Shown: positions 9,108 through 18,073 of the stretch, piece by piece
Layout: the number at the start of each line of letters is the position of its first letter
How positions within the stretch are numbered: position 1 is the first letter of the stretch
NCBI RefSeq assembly: GCF_009834875.1
Contig: NZ_WVHT01000001.1
Span: forward strand, 248,001-312,000
Direction of reading: 5' to 3'
From: Hufsiella arboris
GTDB taxonomy: Bacteria; Bacteroidota; Bacteroidia; Sphingobacteriales; Sphingobacteriaceae
Length of the DNA: 64,000 bases
Program-made: the position numbers and the translations under genes
Notes under the pieces: model-generated
The model's input: only the letters and a program-made list of their open reading frames with translations
What the model was told of the DNA's origin: nothing
Databases searched by the model: none

Positions 9108-9866
9108 TTATTTCAGGAAATAATCAAACGTATCTCCGCGAAGTCCCAGCCGTATCGTTTCTAATGGAATAACTTCGGAGTGAGAAATGTTTCCAAGATT
9201 TACATTGCTGCCAATCAACTTTATAAACCAAACCTGTTGGTTTTTCAACGGTGCTTCCCAAATTATTTTTTCTTCCGGGATCTGGGTTAAAATCTCATCG
9301 ATTAATCCTTGCCGTACCTCGCCCGAGTCACGGTAAATGCCAACATTTCCGCCTTCACGCGCTTCGGCAATTAACTTCCATGAACCTGCTTCCAGTTCGG
9401 CCTTCATTAAGGCGATCCATTTGTAGGGGGCGAATATTTTTTCAGCGTCCTTTGATCCAACTTCCGAAATCACCGTCACCTGTTTGCTCAATTCATTAAT
9501 AAATTTACATTTTTCCTCATGCGGGATGTCAATAGACCCGTCGGAAACCTCCGCGTACTCCATTCCAAACTCATCCAGCACTTTCCGGTAATCTTCGAAC
9601 TGATCGCGAATAACAAACGCTTCAAACAAGGTGCCGCCGAAATATGTAGGCATCCCTGCGTCACGGTACAATTTTAATTTTTCTTTAAGATTTGGGGTGA
9701 CGTAAGATGTCGCCCAACCTAATTTAACGATATCGGTATGCGGGCCTGCTATTTCTAAAAAGTCCTCTGTTTCGCGTAAGCTCAGACCCTTATCCATCAT
9801 CATGGTCAACCCGCTTTGTCTGGGTTTTTGTGTTCGTTCCGGAATATTATTAAGCGTATAATTCAT
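9108..9866 (-). CDS. Phosphosulfolactate synthase (ComA) homologue
   Basis: About 252 residues, a TIM-barrel protein of the ComA family, which adds sulfite to phosphoenolpyruvate to give (2R)-phosphosulfolactate. Family segments include KPRQSGLTMMMDKGLS, DIVKLGWATSYV, GGTLFEAF, EVSDGSI and the C-terminal SEVIPLETIRLGLRGDTF. In archaea the product leads to coenzyme M. In Bacteroidota it could feed sulfonates or sulfonolipids, but that is not shown. The start at 9866 matches the usual N-terminus; an in-frame ATG at 9923 would add residues without homology. It opens the aroE-gldD run. Confidence 0.82.
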   Translation of the reverse strand: MNYTLNNIPERTQKPRQSGLTMMMDKGLSLRETEDFLEIAGPHTDIVKLGWATSYVTPNLKEKLKLYRDAGMPTYFGGTLFEAFVIRDQFEDYRKVLDEFGMEYAEVSDGSIDIPHEEKCKFINELSKQVTVISEVGSKDAEKIFAPYKWIALMKAELEAGSWKLIAEAREGGNVGIYRDSGEVRQGLIDEILTQIPEEKIIWEAPLKNQQVWFIKLIGSNVNLGNISHSEVIPLETIRLGLRGDTFDYFLK

Positions 9867-9915
9867 TAAGAAAGTATCATTTAAAGACTTTGAACACGCT
9901 AAAGTGTGCGAGTTC

Positions 9916-9936
9916 GGGTTCAAACGGGTTTAAACC
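9916..9936. promoter_or_regulatory. Tandem decamer upstream of the ComA homologue
   Basis: GGGTTCAAAC at 9916-9925 is followed directly by GGGTTTAAAC at 9926-9935, and GGTTTAAACC at 9927-9936 is a perfect palindrome. It lies 50-70 bp upstream of the ATG at 9866, where an operator would be expected. Its function is unknown. Confidence 0.35.
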
Positions 9937-9950
9937 GTGCTGCAAATCTC

Positions 9951-9991
9951 AAAAAAAAATCCAATACTCGCTAATTAACGACATTGGATTT
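9951..9991 (-). terminator. Rho-independent terminator of the TPR gene
   Basis: On the minus strand a perfect 9-bp stem (AAATCCAAT at 9957-9965 with ATTGGATTT at 9983-9991, 17-nt loop) is followed by a run of T. It ends the TPR transcript and separates it from the downstream operon. Confidence 0.75.
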
Positions 9992-10012
9992 AAATTTTTA
10001 CAAACGTATTAT

Positions 10013-11416
10013 CTAAACCGTGTAACGGCTGATAATATCAATGATCACTTTATTTTGCTGCAACTGGGGTAAATACTCAAAAAGAATGTGATATTTTTCC
10101 GGGTCTGTTTTTAGGGCAATTTCCAGGGTAGTTAACGCTTCATTGTACTGTCCATCGGCAAATAAATATGCAACCATGCGATAATACAGATCGGCCGAAT
10201 CAGGGTTATTCTTTATTCCCTCAGCAATCGTTTCAATTGCGTTAGTCAGTTTTTCCTGTTCATACAATATTGATGAATAATCTAACCACGCTTCTACATC
10301 TACGGGATTAAGTTCCAGCACTTTTGAGTAAGCCTTCTCTGAATCTTCCAGTTGTTTTAACTTGTAATGAGCGTCGGCGATAGCGAACCAATAATCAGGA
10401 TTATTGTCGTCCAGCCCTAATGCCTTTTTATAAAAATGAAGCGCCTCGAAGTGCCTTTCCTCCGAATCAAGCGTGACACCTATTCCAAACCAACCATCAC
10501 CCAATTTGGGGTCCATTTTTACGGCTTTTTTGTAATATGATCGCGCTTCTTCCATTTGCTCAAGCTTTTCATAACATTCGCCTATCGCGCAATAGGTATC
10601 GCCGTTAGGTTGCTCATATTCAAATGTCTGTTTATAAACGTCAATAGCTTCATTGAATTTATCCAGATGAACCAGCGAATTGCCCTTGTTAAAATAAGCT
10701 GAGGCGAAATTCTCTTTAATCAGAATTGCATAATCGTAAGCGTCAATAGCTTTTTCATACAACGCCTGCTTATTGAACGCATTGCCCAGGTTGTACCAGG
10801 CTGCAAACGAATAAGGCTCATTGTCGATATATTGCTGGTAAAACTGAGTACTTTCCTCGGCCTTGTCGAGCACATCATAGCAAAATGCCAGCTCATACAA
10901 GGCGTCCTGGTTTTCCATATTTTGCTCCAGGCAAAGTTTCAGGTAATTTATGGCAGCATAATAATCGCCCATTCCCTGGTAAACGTATGCTATGTGCAAT
11001 AATATATCGTCAGTTACTTCGGCAAGTGACAAGGCCTTTTCGTAATTCTCGAGCGCTTCTTCAGAGCGTTCCAGCCCCTCGTAAATATTTCCTCTGATCG
11101 TGTAAATATCTGCTTCGGATGGTTCAAGAATTTCAGCCTTGGTTAATGATTCAAAAGCTCTTTCAACTTTATTGATCACAACGTACAACTGCGCCTGCTT
11201 AACTAAAAAGACCACAGCAAAAGGATGCTGACTAACTGCATATTCAACAACCTGTAGCGCCTTTACAGGATCGTTTTTTTCAATATAATAATCAATGATA
11301 TTTTCGAAAGCGAGAGCGTCAAAAAAATATTGATCATGGTTGCGGATCATCTCTTCATACCGCTCTACCGAGAAACGCGGATCCTCGGTAAATTCAAATT
11401 CAAAGTCTTCTTCCAT
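10013..11416 (-). CDS. Tetratricopeptide repeat protein, acidic, cytoplasmic
   Basis: A 467-residue protein with no signal peptide or membrane segment, built almost entirely of TPR units of about 34 residues from about 55 onward (for example AWYNLGNAFNKQALYEKAI and AYFNKGNSLVHLDKFNEAI). The N-terminal 50 residues are acidic (EEDFEFEFTEDPRF). TPR arrays mediate protein-protein contacts; no partner can be named. Orthologues of this size and start are common in Bacteroidota. It is transcribed alone, with a strong terminator after it. Confidence 0.85.
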   Translation of the reverse strand: MEEDFEFEFTEDPRFSVERYEEMIRNHDQYFFDALAFENIIDYYIEKNDPVKALQVVEYAVSQHPFAVVFLVKQAQLYVVINKVERAFESLTKAEILEPSEADIYTIRGNIYEGLERSEEALENYEKALSLAEVTDDILLHIAYVYQGMGDYYAAINYLKLCLEQNMENQDALYELAFCYDVLDKAEESTQFYQQYIDNEPYSFAAWYNLGNAFNKQALYEKAIDAYDYAILIKENFASAYFNKGNSLVHLDKFNEAIDVYKQTFEYEQPNGDTYCAIGECYEKLEQMEEARSYYKKAVKMDPKLGDGWFGIGVTLDSEERHFEALHFYKKALGLDDNNPDYWFAIADAHYKLKQLEDSEKAYSKVLELNPVDVEAWLDYSSILYEQEKLTNAIETIAEGIKNNPDSADLYYRMVAYLFADGQYNEALTTLEIALKTDPEKYHILFEYLPQLQQNKVIIDIISRYTV

Positions 11417-11634
11417 TCAATTAAATAAGGTGTTAAGAACGAAGCCTTTAGGATTACAATCCAATTGACTTATCAATCACATCAAATTAGTTAAAAAACA
11501 ACAATGATAAGGCTATAGTTTTCCACATCAGAGTAAAGAAAGATGTAAACTACTGTGAAATAATGGGATAAATATTTATTTTATGTAGAAAACCACAGAA
11601 TCTCACTCACAAAAACCACCTGTCGGGAAATGCT

Positions 11635-11642
11635 TAACTTTG
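11635..11642 (+). promoter_or_regulatory. -7 promoter box for the aldehyde dehydrogenase
   Basis: TAACTTTG is an exact TAnnTTTG match 15 bp before ATG 11658. It overlaps a possible TTG start at 11640, which is therefore unlikely. The 240-bp gap upstream holds no other clear feature. Confidence 0.5.
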
Positions 11643-11657
11643 TCAAAAATACAAAAA

Positions 11658-13199
11658 ATGTCGATAAATATTCAATCCATTCTTAGCAGACTTGGTGTAG
11701 ATCAATATCTTATGCCATTTTACACAGGAGCGAAACATAGCGAAACAAAAAAACATGGATCAGCCCAAAGCATTTCTCCTGTTGACGGGCAAACCATTGC
11801 TGTTTTCGATCTTATCGACGAGGAACATTATAATGACGTTGTAGAAATAGCAAAGAAAGCATTTGAGCAATGGAAATTCATTCCCGCACCAAAACGCGGG
11901 GAGATCGTCCGCCAGTTTGCAGAACGATTGCGTGAAAGTAAAGATGACCTCGGCGCACTAGTATCCTACGAAATGGGCAAAAGCCTGCAGGAAGGCCTTG
12001 GCGAAGTGCAGGAGATGATTGACATCTGCGATTTTGCGGTTGGATTATCGCGGCAGCTGCACGGCCTGACGATGCACTCTGAGCGTCCGCTGCATCGTAT
12101 GTATGAACAATGGCATCCGCTTGGTATTGTAGGAATAATCTCTGCTTTTAACTTTCCGGTTGCAGTATGGAGCTGGAATGCGGCACTTGCCTGGGTTTGC
12201 GGTAATGTATGTATCTGGAAACCATCCGAAAAGACCCCCGTTACTGCGGTAGCTTGCCAAAATATTATTAGTGAAGTATTAGAGAAAAACGGGTTGCCTG
12301 CAGGTATTTCCTGTCTCGTAATCGGCGACCGCAATACTGGTGAATTAATGAGTAACGATACGAGAATTCCATTGGTATCCGCAACCGGTTCAACACGTAT
12401 GGGTAAGGCCGTAGGTGCTGCTGTGGGCGCGCGTCTCGGAAAAAGCATCCTGGAGTTGGGTGGCAACAACGCCATCATCATTACTCCTGACTCTGACTTG
12501 AATATGGCATTGATTGGAAGCATTTTCGGCGCCGTTGGAACCGCAGGACAACGATGTACCTCTACCCGCCGCCTGATTATTCACGAAAGCGTTTATGAGG
12601 CTTTTAAAGAGAAGCTGATCAATGCATACAAGCAGTTGAAAATAGGAAATCCGCTCGACGCGTCTAACCATGTCGGCCCGCTGATTGATGAAAGCGCCGT
12701 TGAGATGTACTTGTCATCAATCGAAAAATGCATAGCAGAAGGCGGAAAATTCGTTGTAGACGGTGGAAAACTTGAAGGCGAACAATATTCGTCGGGTTGT
12801 TACGTAAAACCATGCGTAGCGGAGGTTTCCGCAGACTTTGAAATTGTCAAACATGAAACTTTCGCGCCGATTCTATACCTGATCAAATACAGGGAATTCG
12901 ACGAGGCGATCTATATTCAAAACAATGTACCGCAGGGATTATCTTCAGCGGTGATAACAAATAATCTTCGTGAAGCCGAGCGCTTTTTATCGGTTTCAGG
13001 CTCAGACTGTGGAATTGCTAATGTTAATATCGGCACTTCAGGCGCAGAAATTGGCGGCGCTTTTGGCGGCGAAAAAGATACCGGAGGCGGAAGAGAAAGT
13101 GGTTCTGATGCATGGAAAGCATATATGCGCAGGCAGACGAACACGATAAATTATTCGACGGAACTACCGCTGGCACAGGGAATTAAATTCGATTTATAA
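11658..13199 (+). CDS. Aldehyde dehydrogenase, ALDH7 (aminoadipate-semialdehyde dehydrogenase-like)
   Basis: A 513-residue NAD-dependent aldehyde dehydrogenase. The general base Glu266 lies in ELGGNN and the nucleophile Cys300 in AGQRCTSTRR, the normal spacing. The AFNFPVAVWSWNAA segment, the GAFGGEKDTGGGRESGSDAWK tail and overall length match the ALDH7/antiquitin group, whose best known substrate is alpha-aminoadipate semialdehyde in lysine breakdown. No other lysine catabolic gene is nearby, so the physiological substrate is open. ATG 11658 is supported by the promoter box just upstream. Confidence 0.88.
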   Translation: MSINIQSILSRLGVDQYLMPFYTGAKHSETKKHGSAQSISPVDGQTIAVFDLIDEEHYNDVVEIAKKAFEQWKFIPAPKRGEIVRQFAERLRESKDDLGALVSYEMGKSLQEGLGEVQEMIDICDFAVGLSRQLHGLTMHSERPLHRMYEQWHPLGIVGIISAFNFPVAVWSWNAALAWVCGNVCIWKPSEKTPVTAVACQNIISEVLEKNGLPAGISCLVIGDRNTGELMSNDTRIPLVSATGSTRMGKAVGAAVGARLGKSILELGGNNAIIITPDSDLNMALIGSIFGAVGTAGQRCTSTRRLIIHESVYEAFKEKLINAYKQLKIGNPLDASNHVGPLIDESAVEMYLSSIEKCIAEGGKFVVDGGKLEGEQYSSGCYVKPCVAEVSADFEIVKHETFAPILYLIKYREFDEAIYIQNNVPQGLSSAVITNNLREAERFLSVSGSDCGIANVNIGTSGAEIGGAFGGEKDTGGGRESGSDAWKAYMRRQTNTINYSTELPLAQGIKFDL

Positions 13200-13242
13200 G
13201 CATTACGAGTATTGTCGGTCGAATGCAGCCGTCATTACTTAT

Positions 13243-13250
13243 TACCTTTG
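13243..13250 (+). promoter_or_regulatory. -7 promoter box for rlmF
   Basis: TACCTTTG is an exact TAnnTTTG match, 17 bp upstream of the GTG start at 13268. A TTG at 13212-13214 is farther than usual, so the -33 element is doubtful. Confidence 0.45.
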
Positions 13251-13267
13251 TATTCTAAGCCTCGACA

Positions 13268-14230
13268 GTGCAACAAAAAGCCAAAGCAAAAACCGCAGAG
13301 AAAGAGCAGCTGCATCCACGAAATTTACACCGAGGCAGGTATGATTTTCAACAACTTTGTAGAAGCAGCCAGCAATTAAAACAGTTTGTATCGATCAACC
13401 AATTCGGTGGTGAATCAATTGACTTTAGCGAGCCTGACGCCGTTAAAGCGCTAAACGCTGCCTTGCTTACAACTTATTATGGAGTTGAATATTGGACCAT
13501 CCCTAATGGTTACCTCTGTCCTCCCATTCCCGGTCGGGCCGATTACCTGCATTACCTTGCCGATTTGCTAGGCGAAACTAATAAAGGCATTATTCCAACG
13601 GGTGCCGAAATCAAGGTTTTAGACATTGGAACCGGCGCCAATTGTATTTATCCATTGATTGGTAGTAGCGTTTATGGCTGGTCATTTGTAGGATCTGATG
13701 TTGATGCCGGCGCAATTCGTTCTGCCAGAAATATTATTTCAAAAAATCATCATCTTAAAAATTTAATCGAGTGCCGTCTACAAGCTGATCGCTCGCATAT
13801 TCTTAAAGGAATAGTTAAAGACAAAGAAATTTTCGACCTGGTGATGTGTAACCCCCCTTTCCATGCTTCCAAAAAAGAGGCGCAAGCCGGAACAATTAAA
13901 AAATGGACTAATCTCGGGAGCGGAAAAACTCAAAAAGCAGTGTTAAATTTTGGTGGCACGAATTCCGAACTTTGGTACGCTGGCGGCGAATCGGCATTCA
14001 TAGGTAAAATGATTGATGAAAGTGCCGGTATAAAAAATCAGTGTTTATGGTTCTCGAGCCTGGTTTCCAAAAAGGAGACGCTTCCTGTAATTTATAAAGC
14101 GCTGGAAAACATTAAAGCGCTGGATGTAAGAACTATCAATATGTCACAGGGCCAAAAAGTTAGCCGGGCGGTTGCCTGGACGTTTTTAAACGAAACTGAT
14201 CAGTATGAGTGGAAAATGAGAAGATTTTAA
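13268..14230 (+). CDS. rlmF: 23S rRNA (adenine1618-N6)-methyltransferase RlmF
   Basis: A 320-residue SAM-dependent methyltransferase that modifies A1618 of 23S rRNA. The N-terminus is basic (KEQLHPRNLHRGRYDF), motif I is LDIGTGANCIYPLIG (near residue 118) and the catalytic MCNPPFHAS (NPPF) is near 197, with the KEAQAGTIKKWTNLG continuation characteristic of RlmF. The gene starts with GTG; no better ATG exists upstream in frame. It is probably monocistronic, with its own promoter box. Confidence 0.92.
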   Translation: MQQKAKAKTAEKEQLHPRNLHRGRYDFQQLCRSSQQLKQFVSINQFGGESIDFSEPDAVKALNAALLTTYYGVEYWTIPNGYLCPPIPGRADYLHYLADLLGETNKGIIPTGAEIKVLDIGTGANCIYPLIGSSVYGWSFVGSDVDAGAIRSARNIISKNHHLKNLIECRLQADRSHILKGIVKDKEIFDLVMCNPPFHASKKEAQAGTIKKWTNLGSGKTQKAVLNFGGTNSELWYAGGESAFIGKMIDESAGIKNQCLWFSSLVSKKETLPVIYKALENIKALDVRTINMSQGQKVSRAVAWTFLNETDQYEWKMRRF

Positions 14231-14241
14231 AAGCGTGTTAT

Positions 14242-14691
14242 TTATTCGGCTTTGTAAACATGGATCGACTGTCCTACTAGTTTCCAGCTGCCGTTCACCT
14301 TCTCGAGCATTCTGATCTCATACGAATACGATTTCTTGCCGTCAGCAGCGGTGGATATTTCATCGTGGCTGACCCATGCACTACTTCCATTTATACTGAA
14401 CCGATAATTACTGTTAACTGCATTGCCGCCTTTGCCCATCATACCAGCCGGCGGGTTTATCATAATTTCCGGATTTATATCAAACGTTTTTCCCTCAGGT
14501 GTTGAAGCTAAAATGCGCGAATAGGGTCGAATCTGCCAGCATGCGGCATGAGCTTGAAGGTTTCCTGAACGCCATGTGGATGATTCGGTTTCCAGCAATT
14601 TCTTAATGGCTGCTTTTTCGTCGGTACCTGTTTGGCTAAATGCTTTAACAGAAAAGTACGTGTTCAATAAAATCAACAGAATAAATTTCAT
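14242..14691 (-). CDS. Secreted SnoaL/DUF4440-like protein
   Basis: A 149-residue protein with a signal peptide (LLILLNTYFSVKAFS, cleavage near 19) and an NTF2-like cone domain, recognised by the pattern of an N-terminal helix (AAIKKLLETESSTWRSG) and C-terminal strands ending WKLVGQSIHVYK. Members of this fold bind small molecules; no catalytic function can be assigned. The protein encoded at 48131-48619 has the same layout and is a likely distant paralogue. It is convergent with rlmF, 11 bp away. Confidence 0.65.
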   Translation of the reverse strand: MKFILLILLNTYFSVKAFSQTGTDEKAAIKKLLETESSTWRSGNLQAHAACWQIRPYSRILASTPEGKTFDINPEIMINPPAGMMGKGGNAVNSNYRFSINGSSAWVSHDEISTAADGKKSYSYEIRMLEKVNGSWKLVGQSIHVYKAE

Positions 14692-15031
14692 GGATTTGCA
14701 AATTGGTCACTAAATATAGGTTATGTCTCTCATGTTTTGCTCTAAAAACTGCATACTACAATGTATTTATATCTCGGAATTAAATTTGCACACTGAGCAA
14801 TTTCAATACATTTACTCAGATTACTTAATAAAATGCACGGATATCTATACAGTCTGTGCTATTTGCAATACAATTATTCTCGAAAAAAGGTCAACATATT
14901 TTTGATAACCGCACACATTGTTTCTCATACCTGCTCAATTTTTTCTCGAATTACTGCTTTAAATTTCGCAACCTCAAAGAGGGCATAATTTCTGCGCTTA
15001 AATGACTCGTTAAACGCTCAAATCTTAAAAC
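14692..15031. other. AT-rich intergenic region, about 340 bp
   Basis: Very AT-rich DNA between the divergent secreted-protein and HTH genes. It contains two exact TAnnTTTG matches on the plus strand, TAAATTTG at 14781-14788 and TATTTTTG at 14897-14904, either of which could serve the HTH gene with a long leader. Short open frames here show no coding character. Confidence 0.4.
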
Positions 15032-15388
15032 ATGGAAAAACACTATGGACAACTGGTTGAATACCGTATCAGAAAGAACGGTTACAGTATTACCGATCTT
15101 GCTAAAACAATGGGGGTTAACCGCAGATCGATTTATAATTGGTTCAATCAACGCTATTTAAAGACAGACATTATTTATCGAATTGGTTGCGCCATCCGCC
15201 ATGATTTTTCGCAGGATTTCCCGGAATTTTTTGTCAGCGAAGATTTCAGTTCAATGAATAAGCCCTACCAGGGTTTCTTTTGCAGCGATTTACAAGCCAG
15301 TGAAAACTGGAAAACGAAATATATTACGTTACTTGAAAAGTATAATGAGCTGCTAGTGAGAGGAAAGCAAGTCGCTACTTTTGCTTAG
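15032..15388 (+). CDS. Small helix-turn-helix regulator
   Basis: A 118-residue protein. Residues about 5-55 form a Cro/CI-type HTH: YRIRKNGYSITDLAKTMGVNRRSIYNWFNQ, with the recognition helix at NRRSIYNWF. The remaining half (DFSQDFPEFFVSED...NWKTKYITLLEKYNELL) ends in a likely coiled-coil helix for dimerisation. Its targets are unknown. It stands alone, followed by a strong hairpin. The AT-rich leader suggests it may be regulated or of foreign origin, but no mobile genes are nearby. Confidence 0.75.
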   Translation: MEKHYGQLVEYRIRKNGYSITDLAKTMGVNRRSIYNWFNQRYLKTDIIYRIGCAIRHDFSQDFPEFFVSEDFSSMNKPYQGFFCSDLQASENWKTKYITLLEKYNELLVRGKQVATFA

Positions 15389-15397
15389 CAATTTTTT

Positions 15398-15428
15398 GGA
15401 GTGTTTGCCAGCAAACACTCCATTTTCG
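15398..15428 (+). terminator. Hairpin terminator after the HTH gene
   Basis: A perfect 10-bp stem (GGAGTGTTTG at 15398-15407 with CAAACACTCC at 15412-15421, 4-nt loop) followed by ATTTTCG. It sits between the convergent HTH and response regulator genes and could act on both sides. Confidence 0.6.
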
Positions 15429-15449
15429 CTTTTCGCTTAAACAGCGATA

Positions 15450-16142
15450 CTAACTTACCAGCAATTTGTAGCCTCTTCCATGCACGTTCACGATTTCAAC
15501 AGATGGATCGTCTTTCAAATACTTACGCAACTTGCTTAGGAAGACATCCATACTACGGCCATTAAAGTAATTATCATCGTGCCAGATACTTAACAGTGCC
15601 TCTTCCCTGGTAAGAACCTCATTTTTCTTAAGACATAGCAATCGGAGTAATTCTGCCTCTTTTGTTGAAACTTTTTGCTGCTGGCCATTATGTGTGATCA
15701 TCTGTTGGGTAGAATCAAACTGATAGTCGCCAATAGTGAATTTGCTTTGCGTTTCTTCAACTGATTTTTCCTGGTTTGCCACACGTTTTAATAAGGCATT
15801 AATCCGTAAAAGCAGCTCTTCTATGCGAAATGGTTTGGTTATATAATCATCGCCGCCCAGACTAAACGCCTCCGTTTTATCCTCCATCATCCCTTTCGCG
15901 GTAGCAAATATAATAGGCACTTGCGGATTTATTTTTCTTACATCTTTTGCCAGGGTGAAGCCGTCCTTTTTTGGCATCATCACATCGAAAATACAGAGAT
16001 CAAACAATCCGTTGGTAAAAGCTCTAAGCCCTTCGTCGCCATCTTTACTCAGCACTACATCGAACTTTCCTTTAAGCTGCAAGTAGTCCTGCAAAAGCAT
16101 TCCAAGGTTCGGGTCGTCTTCAACTAATAAAATTCTTTTCAT
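15450..16142 (-). CDS. OmpR-family response regulator (RprY-like)
   Basis: A 230-residue regulator: receiver domain (about 2-115) with acidic pocket in LLVEDDPNLG, phospho-acceptor Asp in LCIFDVMMPKKDG (near 52) and conserved Lys in DDYITKPF; then a winged-helix DNA-binding domain (about 130-228) ending VHGRGYKL. It follows the histidine kinase gene by 11 bp, so the two form a cognate pair. Sequence style resembles Bacteroides RprY; its regulon is unknown. Confidence 0.9.
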   Translation of the reverse strand: MKRILLVEDDPNLGMLLQDYLQLKGKFDVVLSKDGDEGLRAFTNGLFDLCIFDVMMPKKDGFTLAKDVRKINPQVPIIFATAKGMMEDKTEAFSLGGDDYITKPFRIEELLLRINALLKRVANQEKSVEETQSKFTIGDYQFDSTQQMITHNGQQQKVSTKEAELLRLLCLKKNEVLTREEALLSIWHDDNYFNGRSMDVFLSKLRKYLKDDPSVEIVNVHGRGYKLLVS

Positions 16143-16153
16143 ACAAATTGTTG

Positions 16154-17953
16154 TTATGCGGATTGAAAAACGATTTCAAATTCCGAACCTTTGTCTTTTT
16201 CGCTTTTCACTTTAACGGTTCCTTCGAGACGTTTTACGATGTTATGAACATAGCTCAAACCCAGTCCAAATCCTTTTACATCATGAAGGTTGCCGGTTGG
16301 CACCCTGTAAAACTGGTCAAAAATTTTAGATAACTGGTCACGCGTCATGCCAATTCCTTTGTCGGCAATGCGGATTACAAGGCTATTACCTTGGTTTGCA
16401 GTCTGAATAGTTATTTCCGGATCTTCCTGGCTGTATTTATTCGCATTATCGATCAGATTAAAGATCACGTTGCTTAAATGCAGCTCGTCGCCGTTTATTA
16501 TCGGTTCTTTTGCGTCCAGCATCAGATTAATTTTCGAATTTCTCTTTTGGAGTTGAAGCTCCATGCTATCGACAACAGTTGTGATCAGGTCGTTGACATC
16601 AACAGGTCGGCTTTCCAGCTTAAGATCATCCCTGTCGATTTTCGCGATATTAAGCACACGTTCGATATGCTGCCCGAGCCGGACATTTTCATCATAAATA
16701 ATCCCGGCAAGCCGTTTTATCCTGCTTTTCTCCTCAATCACCTCGGGATCTTTAAGCGCCTCACTTGCAATCATAATTGTGGCTACGGGCGTTTTGAACT
16801 CATGGGTCATATTGTTAATGAAATCAGTTTTCATTTCAGATATTTTTTTCTGACGCAGAATTATCGAAATAGTATAACCAAAGCAGGTAGCGAGGATGAA
16901 CAGCAGGGCCGCCGATGACAGCAAAACCGCCTTCATATTTTGAACAAGCAAAGTTGCCCTGGTTGGAAAGTAAACTGTAAGTACACCTGTTTCTTTTAAC
17001 TCACGCGGGAATAGTTTAGTGCTGTAGCTATTAGCGGTTGCTATGTCGCCTTGCTTTTCGGCTGCTTTTATAAACAAAACCGAGTCAGGGTCGGCCATGC
17101 TAACTTTATAACCATAAGGAAGATTTATCCCGCGATTTTGAAGTTCTGATTTCAAAGAGTTATCGACAAAGTGGATATCCAGTCGCTTTTTTAAAGGGAT
17201 TGTATCCCGCTGATATTCATGAGCCAGATCCTCAAAAACAGAGGCACTTTGCTTAACGGTTTTGACGGAATCGATAAGCTGGGTAACTTTCTTTAGTTCT
17301 TTTTCTTCGGATGCCTGTATATCGTCGTAGAGTTTTTTGTTTATGCGGGGCAATCCAATTACCTGCAGGCCTAGCTGAGAATCAGCTACCAGGTAATGAA
17401 CGCTGTCTCCTTTTGATTTTACAAGCTTTTTTTCATCGGCCTGGTCTACATAAAGTTCTACATTTCCCTGGATGTAGAAATGGCCGGAATTATCAACCAT
17501 TTGGTGCTGCTGACCGGCAATCCGCACTTTGTTCCGATCCTCTGCGCTTTTAAAATATGTTTCGTAAAAATCATCATCGATCCGTACGATGTTGTTATAA
17601 CGGGCCTGCAATAAACTATCACGTCTTCTAAAATCGCGATCTATTTTCTGGTTGCGCAGTTTTAATCTTTCGGCAACACTCCGCATATGTATATGTGGAC
17701 CGCGTTCAACATGATCAGGAATGCCGTTCATCATCACACGTTTCTTTTTCGCAACCTGATTTTTGAGAAAACCCATCTGATCCTTTTTCTCTACTTTTTT
17801 ACTTACAGCATTTAAGGCCTCGCTAACCGACTGGTCAAAAAGTTGCGATTTCAGGCCGTAAGATTCGCGTATGAAATAATATTGCATAGCCATCACCCCC
17901 AGCAAAGCAAAACTCATCAATCCAACAATCAGGCTAATACTTTTCTTTTTCAT
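16154..17953 (-). CDS. Sensor histidine kinase (RprX-like)
   Basis: About 599 residues. An N-terminal membrane helix (ISLIVGLMSFALLGVMAMQYYF) is followed by a large periplasmic domain with many charged residues, a second helix (about 325-350), then the DHp domain with HEFKTP (phospho-His) and an ATPase domain with N-box FNLIDNANKYS, ADKGIGM and FGLGLSY. The start at 17953 is preferred over an in-frame codon at 18001 because the membrane helix then has a normal KKK leader. It diverges from a secreted-protein gene 120 bp away that may be its target. Confidence 0.9.
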   Translation of the reverse strand: MKKKSISLIVGLMSFALLGVMAMQYYFIRESYGLKSQLFDQSVSEALNAVSKKVEKKDQMGFLKNQVAKKKRVMMNGIPDHVERGPHIHMRSVAERLKLRNQKIDRDFRRRDSLLQARYNNIVRIDDDFYETYFKSAEDRNKVRIAGQQHQMVDNSGHFYIQGNVELYVDQADEKKLVKSKGDSVHYLVADSQLGLQVIGLPRINKKLYDDIQASEEKELKKVTQLIDSVKTVKQSASVFEDLAHEYQRDTIPLKKRLDIHFVDNSLKSELQNRGINLPYGYKVSMADPDSVLFIKAAEKQGDIATANSYSTKLFPRELKETGVLTVYFPTRATLLVQNMKAVLLSSAALLFILATCFGYTISIILRQKKISEMKTDFINNMTHEFKTPVATIMIASEALKDPEVIEEKSRIKRLAGIIYDENVRLGQHIERVLNIAKIDRDDLKLESRPVDVNDLITTVVDSMELQLQKRNSKINLMLDAKEPIINGDELHLSNVIFNLIDNANKYSQEDPEITIQTANQGNSLVIRIADKGIGMTRDQLSKIFDQFYRVPTGNLHDVKGFGLGLSYVHNIVKRLEGTVKVKSEKDKGSEFEIVFQSA

Positions 17954-18042
17954 CTCTAACAAAAATACATAACCTGTAAAAAGGCCTGATTCATTTAACA
18001 CTTTTTAACAAAGCCTTAACAAAATTGCTTTGCAGGCAGATT

Positions 18043-18050
18043 TAAATTTG
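18043..18050 (+). promoter_or_regulatory. -7 promoter box for the secreted protein at 18074
   Basis: TAAATTTG is an exact TAnnTTTG match 23 bp before ATG 18074. A TTG at 18025-18027 lies 15 bp upstream of it, shorter than the usual spacer. ATCAAATC-type repeats follow the box. Confidence 0.45.
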
Positions 18051-18073
18051 ATCAAATCAAATCTAAACTACTC

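Noticed and set aside
9911-9940. GGTTCAAAC resembling a tRNA T-loop
   Set aside because: The flanking bases do not form a T-stem, and no acceptor, D or anticodon arms fit around it.
11519-11527. TTTTCCACA, similar to a DnaA box
   Set aside because: Single copy without a cluster, AT-rich unwinding region or dnaA/dnaN genes; another copy lies by chance inside a coding gene at about 26819.
14723-14905. 60-codon open frame in the AT-rich gap
   Set aside because: Cys/Ile/Tyr-rich translation typical of AT-rich noncoding DNA, and no start signal.
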